From Acidihalobacter yilgarnensis (lineage in GTDB: Bacteria > Pseudomonadota > Gammaproteobacteria > DSM-5130 > Acidihalobacteraceae), in NCBI RefSeq assembly GCF_001753245.1, contig NZ_CP017415.1, positions 1,516,501-1,580,500 on the forward strand: a stretch of DNA of 64,000 nt. Reading direction: 5' to 3'. Below the pieces are notes generated by a model. That model saw only the letters and a list, made by a program, of their open reading frames with translations, had not been told where the DNA came from and did not search any database. A program made the position numbers and the translations under genes. Below are positions 1 to 8,752 of this stretch, one piece after another; positions within the stretch are counted from its first letter, which is position 1, and every line of letters starts with the position of its first letter.

Positions 1-276
1 GCCGGTGCCGGTATCGGCGGCATTGCTGCAGCCGGCGCAGCCCAGGGTTCTGGTCAGTTCGGTCAACTATTGGCTGGTGCGGTTGGCGCCCTGGTGGGCG
101 GCACCGTGGGCAATGCTGTGCAACAGCAAGCCACAGGGCCGGCGCAACAGGTCACGGTAGAACTGCCGGACCGACAGTTGATAACGGTGGTCGAACAAGG
201 ATCGATGCTTCATTTGGGTGAGCGTGTGGGTATTTCTTACTCGCCCAGCGGCCGAGCCAGAGTTTTTCCTATGTGA
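1..276 (+). CDS. Glycine-zipper protein, C-terminal part
   Basis: The frame is open from the first base of the window, so the start lies outside. The visible part begins with a Gly/Ala-rich stretch (AGAGIGGIAAAGAA) and a second zipper segment (LVGGTVGNAV), as in glycine-zipper 2TM outer-membrane or periplasmic lipoproteins of the SlyB/Rcs type. A soluble tail of about 45 residues follows, rich in Gln and Val, and the protein ends in FPM. No partner gene is visible. The family call rests only on glycine spacing, and the specific role is unknown. Confidence 0.6.
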   Translation, partial: AGAGIGGIAAAGAAQGSGQFGQLLAGAVGALVGGTVGNAVQQQATGPAQQVTVELPDRQLITVVEQGSMLHLGERVGISYSPSGRARVFPM

Positions 277-358
277 TTTATCTTCACACCCCCGTCGTTC
301 CGGGATCGCGTAACTTGATTATGCCTTCCCGAACGGAGGAAGGCGTGAGGACACTCAC

Positions 359-448
359 ATGACCGCTCTCATTTTCATGACTGCCACCATTATCGGCATG
401 GTCATCGCTATTCCCGTCATTCGCGTAAAGCGAATCTTTCTCGGGTAA
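359..448 (+). CDS. Small single-span membrane protein (29 aa)
   Basis: A 29-residue reading frame starts at an ATG preceded by a GGAGGA-like ribosome site and ends in a basic tail (RVKRIFLG). Residues 3-20 are almost all hydrophobic, so it could form one membrane helix with the positive end inside. A strong terminator follows 11 bases after the stop, which supports a separate short transcript. No family was recognised. Confidence 0.4.
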   Translation: MTALIFMTATIIGMVIAIPVIRVKRIFLG

Positions 449-459
449 TCACTGCTTCC

Positions 460-482
460 GCGGGGCCTTCGGCCCCGCTTTT
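460..482 (+). terminator. Rho-independent terminator
   Basis: A perfect 8-bp GC-rich stem (GCGGGGCC / GGCCCCGC) with a TTC loop is followed by TTTT. It separates the small membrane ORF from the ssb operon. Confidence 0.85.
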
Positions 483-573
483 CACGGTGCTCACAAGCTT
501 CGCGAAAAGCGATTTACGCGGAGCCGGACCGTTATTACTCCGGCCTATTCAATCCCCAAAAGGAGAAACAACC

Positions 574-1038
574 ATGCAAATGGTCATTGCACTCGGAAAC
601 CTCGGAAAGGACCCCGAGATCCGTTACTCACAAAGCGGCATGCCGGTCGCGAATGTGTCGCTCGCCTGCAGCGAGAAATGGACGGACAAACAGTCCGGAG
701 AACAGGTCGAGAAGACCGAATGGCTCAATCTCGTTGCGTTCGGACGCACAGCCGAAATCATGGGTGAATATCTCAAGAAAGGTTCGAAGATATTCATTCA
801 AGGCAAGCTGCAGACCGACAAGTACGAGAAGGACGGCCAGACCCGATATGTGACAAAGGTTGTCGTTAGATCCATGCAGATGCTTGGCCAGCCGTCGGGT
901 GGTAATGGCAACGACGGTGAGAAGCACCGCGGAGCGAATCAGCAAAATTCGCGTTCGGCGCCTCAGCCCGCCCATGCCGGTCATTCGGCCGATTCCGGCG
1001 CTCCGGATTTCGACTTCGACGACGATATTCCGTTCTGA
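574..1038 (+). CDS. ssb: Single-stranded DNA-binding protein
   Basis: This 154-residue protein has an N-terminal OB fold (MQMVIALGNLGKDPE, then EKTEWLNLVAFGR and YLKKGSKIFIQGKL). A flexible Gln/Ser/Gly-rich linker leads to the acidic tip DFDFDDDIPF, the site through which SSB recruits repair and replication proteins. The start at 574 was chosen because AGGAGA lies 8 bases upstream and the fold begins there; a longer upstream frame has no matching sequence. It precedes recT by about 40 bases, a pairing common in conjugative plasmids and ICEs, so it is probably the element's own SSB and not the housekeeping copy. Confidence 0.95.
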   Translation: MQMVIALGNLGKDPEIRYSQSGMPVANVSLACSEKWTDKQSGEQVEKTEWLNLVAFGRTAEIMGEYLKKGSKIFIQGKLQTDKYEKDGQTRYVTKVVVRSMQMLGQPSGGNGNDGEKHRGANQQNSRSAPQPAHAGHSADSGAPDFDFDDDIPF

Positions 1039-1080
1039 ATGGCACGTTTTTAGGAATCGTTGACCAAACAGGAGAAATCC

Positions 1081-2049
1081 ATGAACGCCGTCCCAGCAAA
1101 AACTCAACCGCCTGCTTGGCGGCTCATGATCGCCCAAACCGAAGCCGCGTACACCGATATCGTGCGCGGCGCGGGGACGGGACTTAGTTATTCCGCCGAA
1201 CAGGTGTTCGCCGTGCAAGCCTGCATGACGAACGATTTTCTTGCGGATACCGCTTCCAGGAATCCTCAGAGTCTCCGGCTTGCCATGCTCAATTCCGCAG
1301 CCGTCGGGCTGACTTTGAATCCGGCCGAAAAGCTGGCCTATCTCGTCCCGAGAGACGGGCGGGTCGTGCTCGATATCTCGTACCGGGGACTCATCAAGAT
1401 CGCCGTCGATATCGGCAGCATTCAGTGGGCCAAGGCCGAGCTTGTATACAAGAACGACCAGTTCAAATCACTCGGCCCGGGCCAGTTGCCGGAGCATGTC
1501 TTCGACCCGTTCGAGGACGACCGTGGAGAGTTCATCGGCGCCTACTGCGTGGCCAAGCTGGCCGATGGCAGTTGGCTGACCGAGATCATGCGCGCCTCAG
1601 AAATCTGGAAGACGCGCGACATGTCTCAGGCCTGGGTCAAAAGCAAGAAGGGCCCGTGGGCCGATTGGCCCGACGAGATGATCAAGAAGACGGTCATCAA
1701 GCGTGCCAGCAAGACCTGGCCTGCCAGCGGCGGACGCCTCGCCAAAGCCATCCACCTGCTCAATGAACAGGGGGAAGGTCTGGCGCCCGAGCATCTGGCG
1801 CTCAATGCACTTGATTCGCCTGAAGAAGGCGACCCGGAGAAGGCCGGTGAAAAGGCCCGGAACACCGTGACCCGTGCGCTCAACCAGGCCGCAGAAAATG
1901 GTATGTGGGCTGCCGCCGAACAGTATTTCCGAGATCGCTTCAAGAACCAGGACGAGCTTGCGTACGCGTTGCGCGAACTCGATAACCGGAAACAGGCATT
2001 GCCTGCCGAAGCCGGTTCTTCCGACGAAAGCGGGGACGACCCCGCCTAA
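1081..2049 (+). CDS. recT: RecT-family single-strand annealing protein
   Basis: This 322-residue protein matches the RecT/Bet annealase family. The core holds LNSAAVGLTLNPAEKLAYLVP, an ISYRGLIKIA segment and WPDEMIKKTVIKRASKTWP, where family members carry the DNA-binding fold. Such proteins anneal complementary single strands and drive recombination in phages and mobile elements. The ATG at 1081 follows GGAGA by 5 bases. The acidic C-terminal tail resembles those used to contact SSB, which is encoded just upstream. No exonuclease partner (RecE/Exo) is adjacent, so the partner is either elsewhere in the element or not needed. Confidence 0.92.
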   Translation: MNAVPAKTQPPAWRLMIAQTEAAYTDIVRGAGTGLSYSAEQVFAVQACMTNDFLADTASRNPQSLRLAMLNSAAVGLTLNPAEKLAYLVPRDGRVVLDISYRGLIKIAVDIGSIQWAKAELVYKNDQFKSLGPGQLPEHVFDPFEDDRGEFIGAYCVAKLADGSWLTEIMRASEIWKTRDMSQAWVKSKKGPWADWPDEMIKKTVIKRASKTWPASGGRLAKAIHLLNEQGEGLAPEHLALNALDSPEEGDPEKAGEKARNTVTRALNQAAENGMWAAAEQYFRDRFKNQDELAYALRELDNRKQALPAEAGSSDESGDDPA

Positions 2050-2212
2050 TCCAACTTCCATGCCTGCCCCGAATCATCGGGGCAGGCTTCTCTTAGGCCC
2101 TTGGCCCGTATTCGAAACATCGCGTTCCGAATGCGTTTCTCGCTCCGGCGACTGCGCGCATCTCCTTTCATCAAGGCATCGGCCGCCTCATCACAGGCCG
2201 AAAGGAGAGAGC

Positions 2213-2650
2213 ATGAGAGTCCTGCACAAACACCAGGATGACAGTCTGCCGGATCTGTTCGCGGATGCCGGCATGTTGCTTCTCGGTTCGGGCGATGAAT
2301 ATTTCGACTGGGACGAGAAAGCCGTACACATCGTCAGGACCCGACTGCTGGAAACCAGCATGCGGGATCTTGCGGACCCACGGAACGGCACATCGACATT
2401 CGAGGACATCCTCGACTGGATGGGCCTGGATTCTGGGAATCCCTTTTCATTCCGCCGTTGCGTCGAGGAATACGCCCGCGAATTCGGGATGGATACGCTC
2501 GAAGCAATGGAATCCATCAAGGAGGAAGCACGCAACAGTTACCTACGGACCATCGGGAGGTTGTATGAGCGCACAACTGAAGTCGTTGCCGGAACGGACG
2601 GAATATCGTCATGTTCCGATCGGCGAGAGAGCTGCCGGGAGGTGGCCTGA
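2213..2650 (+). CDS. Conserved hypothetical protein (145 aa)
   Basis: The gene starts at an ATG behind a strong AAAGGAGAGA site. The protein is acidic in its first half (DDSLPDLFADAG, EYFDWDEKAV) and mixed helical afterwards. No domain was recognised. Its last 86 bases overlap the primase-like gene in another frame, which suggests translational coupling. It probably belongs to the DNA-metabolism block of the conjugative element. Confidence 0.6.
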   Translation: MRVLHKHQDDSLPDLFADAGMLLLGSGDEYFDWDEKAVHIVRTRLLETSMRDLADPRNGTSTFEDILDWMGLDSGNPFSFRRCVEEYAREFGMDTLEAMESIKEEARNSYLRTIGRLYERTTEVVAGTDGISSCSDRRESCREVA

Positions 2651-3677
2651 TATCTTCGCCGCGCTCGCTCCCGATCTGGGGCCGGCGCTAGGCAAATACG
2701 GTAAGCATGTCTCCTGTCCGATTCATGGTGGGCGCGATGGGTTCAGGCTTTATGCGGACCCTAGACGCAGCCTGTACGGGCAGGCAGTGTGCAATACCTG
2801 TGGCTCGTTTATCAATGGTTTCGTGCTGCTCTCCGCCTTGTACGGGTGGAGCATCTCTGAAACCTATCAGCGAGTCGATCTGGTGCTGGCCGGGTTGCCG
2901 GCCGAATCCGGGGTGCGGATAGAGAAACTGCTGAAACGCTTCAAACAAGAGGATGCGCTAAAGCGCCGCCTCGCATTGTCGGACGCAGTCCAGACTTTGA
3001 AGAGCAGCAAGCCCGTATGGGCAAGCATGACATGGCCATTGCGCCGCTATCTGGATGAACGTGGTATCCCCATGCATCTGGCCTACCCTTATCTGGGGAG
3101 CGATGTCCGCTACCATCCGGAATTGCCTTATTTCGAGGGCGGACGGGAAGTCGATCGGTTCCCGGCACTGCTTGCGATCGCGCGCAACCGGGATGGCAAA
3201 CCTTGCTTTCTGCACCGGTCTTGGCTCGCCAAAAATGGGCACGGCAAGGCGCCGGTATCCTGCCCACGAAAGACCACCACGTTTTTCCGCAAGCAGGATG
3301 GGGCGGCCATTCGCCTAGGCGGACATTTCGGCTCTCAAGGCGACGTTGCGGAGGGCATTGAAACCGCGCTTTCAGTCGCGATTGCTGTAGAACGCCCCGT
3401 CTGGAGCCTGGTCAACACCAGCCTGATGTCGGCGTGGTCCCCGCCTGACGAGCACTGTCCCCGGCAGATCACCATCTGGGGCGACAAGGATGTCAAACAG
3501 GCCGGCGAACAGGCCGCGGAAGCCCTAAGCCGCAATCTCAAGGACAAAGGCTTGTTTGTGTCTGCACGATTCCCCGAGACGCCAATTCCTCGCGATGCGA
3601 AAAGCGTCGATTGGAACGATGTCATCATGAATCTTGGTGTCGAAGGATTCCGAAACACCTACCTATGGGGATTCTGA
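2565..3677 (+). CDS. Primase-like protein, zinc finger plus Toprim
   Basis: This 370-residue protein has an N-terminal zinc-binding motif (CPIHGG ... CNTCGS, roughly residues 50-80) like P4-alpha/TraC primases. A middle segment resembles virulence-associated helicase/primase proteins. The C-terminal Toprim fold has VAEGIETALS with the catalytic Glu, WGDKDV with paired acidic residues, and a closing KSVDWNDV. Proteins of this layout make primers on transferred or phage DNA. The start at 2565 follows GGGAGG. No helicase domain is fused, so it may act with another helicase such as the UvrD-like protein nearby. Confidence 0.75.
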   Translation: MSAQLKSLPERTEYRHVPIGERAAGRWPDIFAALAPDLGPALGKYGKHVSCPIHGGRDGFRLYADPRRSLYGQAVCNTCGSFINGFVLLSALYGWSISETYQRVDLVLAGLPAESGVRIEKLLKRFKQEDALKRRLALSDAVQTLKSSKPVWASMTWPLRRYLDERGIPMHLAYPYLGSDVRYHPELPYFEGGREVDRFPALLAIARNRDGKPCFLHRSWLAKNGHGKAPVSCPRKTTTFFRKQDGAAIRLGGHFGSQGDVAEGIETALSVAIAVERPVWSLVNTSLMSAWSPPDEHCPRQITIWGDKDVKQAGEQAAEALSRNLKDKGLFVSARFPETPIPRDAKSVDWNDVIMNLGVEGFRNTYLWGF

Positions 3678-3679
3678 CC

Positions 3680-3946
3680 ATGGGCGGTATCTTCAACAGC
3701 CTCGTGATAGACACTTCGCCAGAGCCGGAGACGCGGAACGAGCATCATCCGTTCTCCGTGCCGGAAGCTGGCGATCTGAACGCTTGGAGAGTTGCGATCA
3801 AGCGACGACTCAAGCACGACCCGGGCTTCCGCCAGCAATTGATGATCCTGGTTCGGCAAAGCGCCGAAGCCCGGTATCTCGGGCCTTATGCAGACAACGC
3901 AAAAGCCTTCGTCGACCACTTCAAAAACAGAGAGCGGCCGGATTGA
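3680..3946 (+). CDS. Hypothetical protein (88 aa)
   Basis: The ATG at 3680 lies just past the primase stop (3677) and has a GGGG-rich site upstream. An ATG at 3665 in the same frame would overlap the primase but lacks a ribosome site. The product is soluble and basic in the middle (IKRRLKHDPGFRQQLM). No family was recognised. The stop codon lies inside a perfect 12-bp hairpin. Confidence 0.5.
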   Translation: MGGIFNSLVIDTSPEPETRNEHHPFSVPEAGDLNAWRVAIKRRLKHDPGFRQQLMILVRQSAEARYLGPYADNAKAFVDHFKNRERPD

Positions 3947-3957
3947 TCCGGCCGCTC
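3932..3957. repeat. Perfect 12-bp hairpin over a stop codon
   Basis: GAGCGGCCGGAT and ATCCGGCCGCTC flank a TG loop. The stop codon of the upstream gene lies at the apex and the next start follows immediately. There is no T run after it, so it is more likely an RNA-processing or attenuation structure than a simple terminator. Confidence 0.6.
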
Positions 3958-3969
3958 ATGGAGCCCCTC

Positions 3970-4191
3970 ATGGCAAACATGTACGCCTTCGATACCTTGG
4001 CTACGTTCAAAAAGCTGAGGTCAGCAGGATTTACTGACACCCAGGCCGAAGCCTTGGTCGCTCTCCTGAGCGAAGTATTTCGCTTCACGCTTAAGGTGAA
4101 TAAATCCGGCGACAATGCAGAGACACAGGGCGGACTTCACCCAGAAGTCAGCACAAAAATTTCAGACTTTATCGACCCCGGACCTCGTTGA
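3970..4191 (+). CDS. Short DUF1640-like N-terminal protein (73 aa)
   Basis: The protein starts MANMYAFDTLATFKKLRSAG and continues FTDTQAEALVALLSE, the opening of coiled-coil DUF1640/CCDC90-type proteins, which are usually at least twice this length. The coiled coil and C-terminal membrane helix of that family are missing. An in-frame ATG at 3958 would add four residues. The stop codon is embedded in the following terminator, so the gene may have been shortened. The family link is tentative. Confidence 0.5.
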   Translation: MANMYAFDTLATFKKLRSAGFTDTQAEALVALLSEVFRFTLKVNKSGDNAETQGGLHPEVSTKISDFIDPGPR

Positions 4192-5400
4192 GGTTCGGGG
4201 TCTTTTTTTTGGCCCATTGTCCGCCATAAGCACCGGCACACCATAGAGTCGTCCCCAGGCCATGGCCGCATTCCGTTGAATCGTATCTTCCACTGAACCT
4301 GAGTCTGCCCAACCATGATTCGCTGGGGCGAGGATAATTTGCGGATGCTGGTCTGGCGCCATAGCCCAGGCAGCAGGCCAGACGAGCAATTGTTCATAGC
4401 ACATCAACAGAACAACGCGCGTTCGACCGATCCGGTAACCGCCCAACCGCGTCCAATCGGCGGGGAAGTTTCGCCGGGTGGCCGGATTCCATTCACTCAG
4501 CGGTACCGGCTGACGGGCCGAGAGCACGCCACCGTGGGCGCCCAAGGCCAAGAGCGCGTCACTGCGCTTGTTGTTTGGTAGCGGTAGTGTAACGCCCATC
4601 AGTATCGTGTCGTGCGCTTTGGCCGCTTGATGGGCAATGGACGCCCAGGCCAGGGCGGACAACCCCGTCCAGGTACCCGCGATACCCTCGGGCAGCAACA
4701 CTGTGCTGCCAGGTGGCGCGGACGCCATCCACACGGCGACCCGATGTTTAAGTGTGATCTGTCGATCGATCCAGTGCATGCCGCTATCCGGCTCGCGCCC
4801 TAACTGGGTATTGATGGCCTGCCATTCGTGCGGCATGGGCGGCGTGGCATAAGGGAGCACCAAGGCAATGATGCCGGCTGCGAACAAACCGGCTAAGGCG
4901 GCAGCGCGTAGCCTCAAAGGGGGCGATGCCAGCCCGGCTTGCAGCAGGATCGTTGCGCCCAGGCCATACATGCCCCATCCCGGAAACACGGCGGTTGCGG
5001 CAAACAGGGGTGAAGCCATACCGATGGCGCCCAGCGGCGGCACTGCGGTCAATAACAGCCCAATGACCCAGCCGAGTCCGGCGTATCGCCCCATACGGGC
5101 CAGCAAGGCCCAGGGCGTCCAAAGCAACAGGGCGACGACGATCCAGGCAGCGATGCCCGCAAGCCATGAGTAGGGACCGGGGTAGAACTCGCTGACCGAT
5201 GCCGTAACCGGCGCAAGCGCGGTCAGCAGATAGGTCAACATCATGGCGCGGCGGCCGGAAACCGGCAGACCGGCCCAGGCAACAGGCAGCAGCCAAAGCA
5301 TGAAGAACAGGTCCGGCGGCTCCCAGGCCACCCAGGCCACCAGCGCACCGAAAACCGCACCGGCCAGACTATTCGTGAAGATCTTGGGTAGCCGAAGCAA
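4162..5400 (-). CDS. traB: TraB-like conjugal transfer protein (nitrilase/Lnt fold)
   Basis: The first 190 residues form six or more membrane helices (GAVFGALVAWVAW, IAAWIVVALLLW and others). A C-terminal nitrilase-type domain like apolipoprotein N-acyltransferase follows. Candidate catalytic residues are the Glu in VLLPEG and the Cys in LLMCYEQLL, with APANHGWADS near the end. Ti-type plasmid TraB proteins have this layout and aid conjugative transfer; the chemical substrate is not known. The gene follows the NERD gene by 3 bases. Its last 15 codons (KKRPRTSTRSGV) are simply the terminator stem read on the other strand, so the true family C-terminus may be a little shorter. Confidence 0.75.
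   Translation of the reverse strand: MLRLPKIFTNSLAGAVFGALVAWVAWEPPDLFFMLWLLPVAWAGLPVSGRRAMMLTYLLTALAPVTASVSEFYPGPYSWLAGIAAWIVVALLLWTPWALLARMGRYAGLGWVIGLLLTAVPPLGAIGMASPLFAATAVFPGWGMYGLGATILLQAGLASPPLRLRAAALAGLFAAGIIALVLPYATPPMPHEWQAINTQLGREPDSGMHWIDRQITLKHRVAVWMASAPPGSTVLLPEGIAGTWTGLSALAWASIAHQAAKAHDTILMGVTLPLPNNKRSDALLALGAHGGVLSARQPVPLSEWNPATRRNFPADWTRLGGYRIGRTRVVLLMCYEQLLVWPAAWAMAPDQHPQIILAPANHGWADSGSVEDTIQRNAAMAWGRLYGVPVLMADNGPKKRPRTSTRSGVDKV
4174..4210 (+). terminator. Rho-independent terminator
   Basis: GACCCCGGACCTC and GAGGTTCGGGGTC form a 13-bp stem with one G-T mispair, followed by eight T residues. It ends the rightward ssb-recT-primase transcript. The leftward traB-like frame runs into the same sequence from the other side. 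Confidence 0.9.
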
Positions 5401-5403
5401 GGC

Positions 5404-5970
5404 TCAATACCTGCCCAGTACCTGCATGAGATACGAAGCGTCGCCCATGACGATCATGACGCCCCGATAGGTGAAACGTCCTCGCCTGCCGGCAGCAGGC
5501 AGCCACAACAGAGGCCAGGCCCCAGTGGATTGCCCTTCGCGCAGTGCCTGCCCAATCGGGTCGCCGAATGGCGGCTTGCCGTTGAGCTTGACCAATTGTC
5601 CGCGCGCCACCCTGAGCCCGCTCCAGCTTTTGATTTCCACTGAGACGCGTCGACCGTCTGCGCCGATCAGCAGTGCGTCAATATCGCCACCGGAAGCGCA
5701 CGGCACATTGAACCGAGCTTGCCAGTGTGTGTGAGCCGCAGCCCGTTTCAACGCTCGCTGCGCGCGTCGTTCCACAACCTTGCCGTAGGCCCGTCTCACA
5801 TATTGTCGGTAGGCATACCAGGCCACAAGCAGCAGCGCGCCGCCATACACGGGCGTCATTTCGCTGGTATTCCCGAGACTCCATTCGGCAAGCATGAGCG
5901 TGCCTGCGAAAAGACACGCGGTCATGGTGGCGAGGTTGCCGAACCAGGGTGCGTAATGTTTCCGGTACAT
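5404..5970 (-). CDS. NERD-domain membrane protein
   Basis: This 188-residue protein has two N-terminal membrane helices (about residues 12-55). A NERD (nuclease-related) domain follows with GDIDALLIGADGRRVSVEIKSW, which supplies the Asp and Glu-x-Lys of restriction-like nuclease folds. NERD domains are linked to DNA processing and often sit beside helicases. Here a UvrD-type helicase gene ends 38 bases upstream and traB begins 3 bases downstream, so all three are probably co-transcribed. Whether it cuts DNA cannot be told from sequence. Confidence 0.75.
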   Translation of the reverse strand: MYRKHYAPWFGNLATMTACLFAGTLMLAEWSLGNTSEMTPVYGGALLLVAWYAYRQYVRRAYGKVVERRAQRALKRAAAHTHWQARFNVPCASGGDIDALLIGADGRRVSVEIKSWSGLRVARGQLVKLNGKPPFGDPIGQALREGQSTGAWPLLWLPAAGRRGRFTYRGVMIVMGDASYLMQVLGRY

Positions 5971-6008
5971 GGCGATAGCTGAACACGGGCGCCAGAACTG
6001 GCAAGCCG

Positions 6009-7664
6009 TCAGTGCATTTCGTCCACAAAGCGCGAAACGACGGCATCCTTGAGTCCGTGTGAGAGGATCAGGCGATCTTTCGCGCGGGTGATACCGACAT
6101 AGAAAAGACGCCGCTCCTCATTGAGCGGCGCATCGGTGTGCGGCACGATCCCGTCTTCGCATCCCATAAGCCAGACGTTTTGCCATTCAAGGCCTTTCGA
6201 GGCATGCAGGCTTGCCAGGACCGGCACAGGCGAATCGCTCGAACCCGGAGACAGTTCCCGCGCGCGGCGGACGAAGGCGATGCGCTGACCGATCGTGCCG
6301 TGAAGCTTCATCAGATGCCCGACGGCGGGCAGCGCGATGGCTTTGGGCTTGTCGTCGAAGTGTTTATCCACCCAATTGAACAGGCCGCGCAGCACGAGAC
6401 TGGCGCGATGCGATTGGGCCGCGGATGACGCCCACTCGGGTGCGGCGCGGGTCAGTGTGCGCAATCCCGGATTCTCGGGTTCGCCGCCATCGTGCAGGGC
6501 TCGCTTGTCTTGTGCGCTGATGCCCTCTACGAAGCTGGACAGGCGGGAGAGACCGGACCCGATATCGTCGCGCCCCAGGTCCTCGGCAAAGGCCAGCATG
6601 GCGGCGGCCGGCGGGCGATCCCAAAATGACTTGCCGCCAAGACGCACGAAGGGTTGCCGATGAAAATTGAATGCGAGTTCGACCAGATCCAGCATGCGGT
6701 TGGTGCGCGCGAGGATGCCCCATTCGCCGGGTTCGGCGATGATTCGCGCGACAATCGCGTCGGCCTCAGCTAGCCGATCTTCAAATGAGCGCGTACTGAT
6801 GACGCCGCTCTCCGCGCGTCGGGCGATGATCGGTTTGTCGTACCGATCCTGGTTGTGCCGGATCACAGACAGCCCCGCCGACACGATCTCGCATCCGCAG
6901 CGGTAATTGCCGTTCAACAGGAAGCGCCGTGCTTTGGCCGAACGTTCGAAGGCGGCCAGTCCGCGATACCCCATCGCGTGTCGCCAACCGTAGATGCTCT
7001 GGTCATCGTCGGCCACGACGGTGGTTTCCACGCCGGCTCGGACATGACACATGACCCACTCGTACTGCACCTCGTCAATATCCTGCGCTTCATCGACCAG
7101 GAGGTAGGCGGCATCGAGCGGGCGAGCGGCCCCGGACTGCATCCCCTTGACCGCGTCGCGGAGTATGTCCTGGAAGTCCTTTAGGCCATGTCGCTTGAGT
7201 TCGGCCTCGTAGCGTCGGAAGATTTCGGATTCTTCGCCTGTCCTGGGCGGCGGCGCCATCGTGGCCTTGAAACGGTCGATTGCTTGCAACGCATCATCGA
7301 GCGATAGATCGCTGCCCACACGATCCAGCACCATGCGCAAATAATGAATGCGTCCGCTTTCGTCGAGGATACGGCGACGGTCTTTGATCTGCTGCAGTGC
7401 CAGGGCGTGGAACGTGCCGGTCTTGATGCGGTCGCGAAATTCGGTACCGATGCGGGCCGCAATCTCCTTGGCCGCTTCACGGGTAAACGACACGGCCACG
7501 AGACGGCCGCTGCGCGTACTCAGCAAGTGCTGCGCCTTGGCGGTCAGCAGGCGCGTCTTGCCGCTGCCGGGGCCGGCCAGCACTAGGGCGTGCCCCTGTG
7601 CTAGCGCGGCGTCCCGCTGCGCATCATCCAGCCCCGACAGCGGGTTCATCGGATTCTTCGGCAT
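6009..7664 (-). CDS. UvrD/Rep-family superfamily 1 DNA helicase
   Basis: All main SF1A motifs are present in 551 residues: Walker A GPGSGKTRLL, Ia VSFTREAAKEI, II LLVDEAQDID, III VADDDQSIYGWR, IV LNGNYRCG, V SLHASKGLEWQNVWL and VI RRLFYVGITRAKDRL. Such enzymes unwind DNA 3' to 5' using ATP. It is shorter than UvrD or Rep (about 670-720 residues), with reduced 2B and C-terminal regions. The gene overlaps the preceding reading frame by about 40 bases; an in-frame ATG at 7649 is an alternative start. Operon context with NERD and TraB suggests a transfer or element-maintenance role. Confidence 0.9.
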   Translation of the reverse strand: MPKNPMNPLSGLDDAQRDAALAQGHALVLAGPGSGKTRLLTAKAQHLLSTRSGRLVAVSFTREAAKEIAARIGTEFRDRIKTGTFHALALQQIKDRRRILDESGRIHYLRMVLDRVGSDLSLDDALQAIDRFKATMAPPPRTGEESEIFRRYEAELKRHGLKDFQDILRDAVKGMQSGAARPLDAAYLLVDEAQDIDEVQYEWVMCHVRAGVETTVVADDDQSIYGWRHAMGYRGLAAFERSAKARRFLLNGNYRCGCEIVSAGLSVIRHNQDRYDKPIIARRAESGVISTRSFEDRLAEADAIVARIIAEPGEWGILARTNRMLDLVELAFNFHRQPFVRLGGKSFWDRPPAAAMLAFAEDLGRDDIGSGLSRLSSFVEGISAQDKRALHDGGEPENPGLRTLTRAAPEWASSAAQSHRASLVLRGLFNWVDKHFDDKPKAIALPAVGHLMKLHGTIGQRIAFVRRARELSPGSSDSPVPVLASLHASKGLEWQNVWLMGCEDGIVPHTDAPLNEERRLFYVGITRAKDRLILSHGLKDAVVSRFVDEMH

Positions 7665-8471
7665 CGGTGTTGGCGTCGGCCACAGCGGTGTCTTCGGATT
7701 CTGACGGCGTCGCGGAGGTCAACTTTATTTTGGCGATCGCGTCCAGCGCCGCATGCAATTTCTTGCCCGGATACTGGTCCTTGAAACCCTCCAGCATCCG
7801 CTGAAACAGTTCCGGATCGCTCGCCGGAGCATCGACGAGCAGCGAGACCAGTTCCGGCGCGATTTCCGCCACATAGTGTCCGTTCTCCCCCAAGCTTCCG
7901 GGACGCGGGCTGACTTCTTGCTACGCCCTTCGTCGCGCTGGCGGCTTTCCTGAAATGCCTGGGTGACCGCACGCTGTATCTGGCGGGCCGTCTCGACCAG
8001 GGGCTTACGGACTTCCGCCACGGCATTGCGTTTGTCGATGACGGACTCGAGTTCCTCGGCAATCCAGGCCATTTCAACGAGCATGAGCGCATCGTCGCAG
8101 CGTCGATAAACCTCCAGGTACTTGTTCGACCAGGGGGTGGTGATCGGTGCATCGAATTCGAGTCCACCCTGCACGCTACTCATGTCAGGATCGAATCCGG
8201 CGCCTTCCAGGCGTTCTTTCCAATGCTGCTGCGAAGCGCCCAGGGTTTCGATGGCCTTGGCAATGATTTCCTTGAACATGCCTTCGATGCGCAGGATTTC
8301 TTCATCCGTGTCCTCGTTGACCCGCAGCCCCTGGATCGATGCCATGCGCGCCGAGGCCTGCTGGAAGAATCGCTGGAAATGGGTCTGCGTGAGGTTGTGG
8401 TGCAGCGTAATGCGTCGGGTCATGGCGACGGGATAGCTGACCTGCATGTCTTTCTTTCTGGGTGACTTCAT
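7624..8471 (-). CDS. AcaB-like ICE protein, split by a frameshift
   Basis: The start at 8471 (MKSPRKKDMQVSYP) has an AGAGG site upstream. The first frame is sensible through ESRQRDEGRSKKSARVPEAW. Coding quality then moves to the -1 frame, beginning GENGHYVAEIAPELVSLLVD and ending EESDEPAVGAG at 7624. The switch lies at a G5 run (C5 on the plus strand, 7886-7890). One extra G would give one protein of about 280 residues. The N-terminal two-thirds resemble the DUF1845/TIGR03761/AcaB-like family of ICE and IncC proteins, which activate conjugation genes in IncC plasmids. This call comes from pattern memory and is uncertain. The position beside an FlhDC-like pair fits it. Confidence 0.5.
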
Positions 8472-8752
8472 GGCGTGCCTCTTTGTGGATGAACGACGAG
8501 GCCAGCATGACGCGCCATCTCTCTTGTCCGTGACCCAAATAACCGTGATATCGCCACTTTTTCGCAAAAACCGGACAGGGCTTGCGTTATCTGGGAAATC
8601 CGTAGGCTGTGATCGTTCCCGCTGAATCCGAGTCGAATAACTCCGCACAGAGACGGAATTCATGAAAAGCCGCGCTATAGAGCGACATTCGGGAAAAAAC
8701 GCGGCTGAGGCAGGGGGTAGCGTGATCTCATCAGGAGGATGGAGGGAAAACC
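8472..8752. promoter_or_regulatory. Divergent control region
   Basis: This 281-base gap separates the leftward AcaB-like operon from the rightward FlhD/FlhC-like pair and must hold both promoters. No exact operator or clear sigma-70 boxes could be assigned by eye. The right edge carries AGGAGGATGGAGGG just before the TTG start of the FlhD-like gene. Confidence 0.5.

Noticed and set aside
628-1218. Long minus-strand frame opposite ssb
   Set aside because: Antisense shadow of ssb and recT with unnatural composition and no ribosome site.
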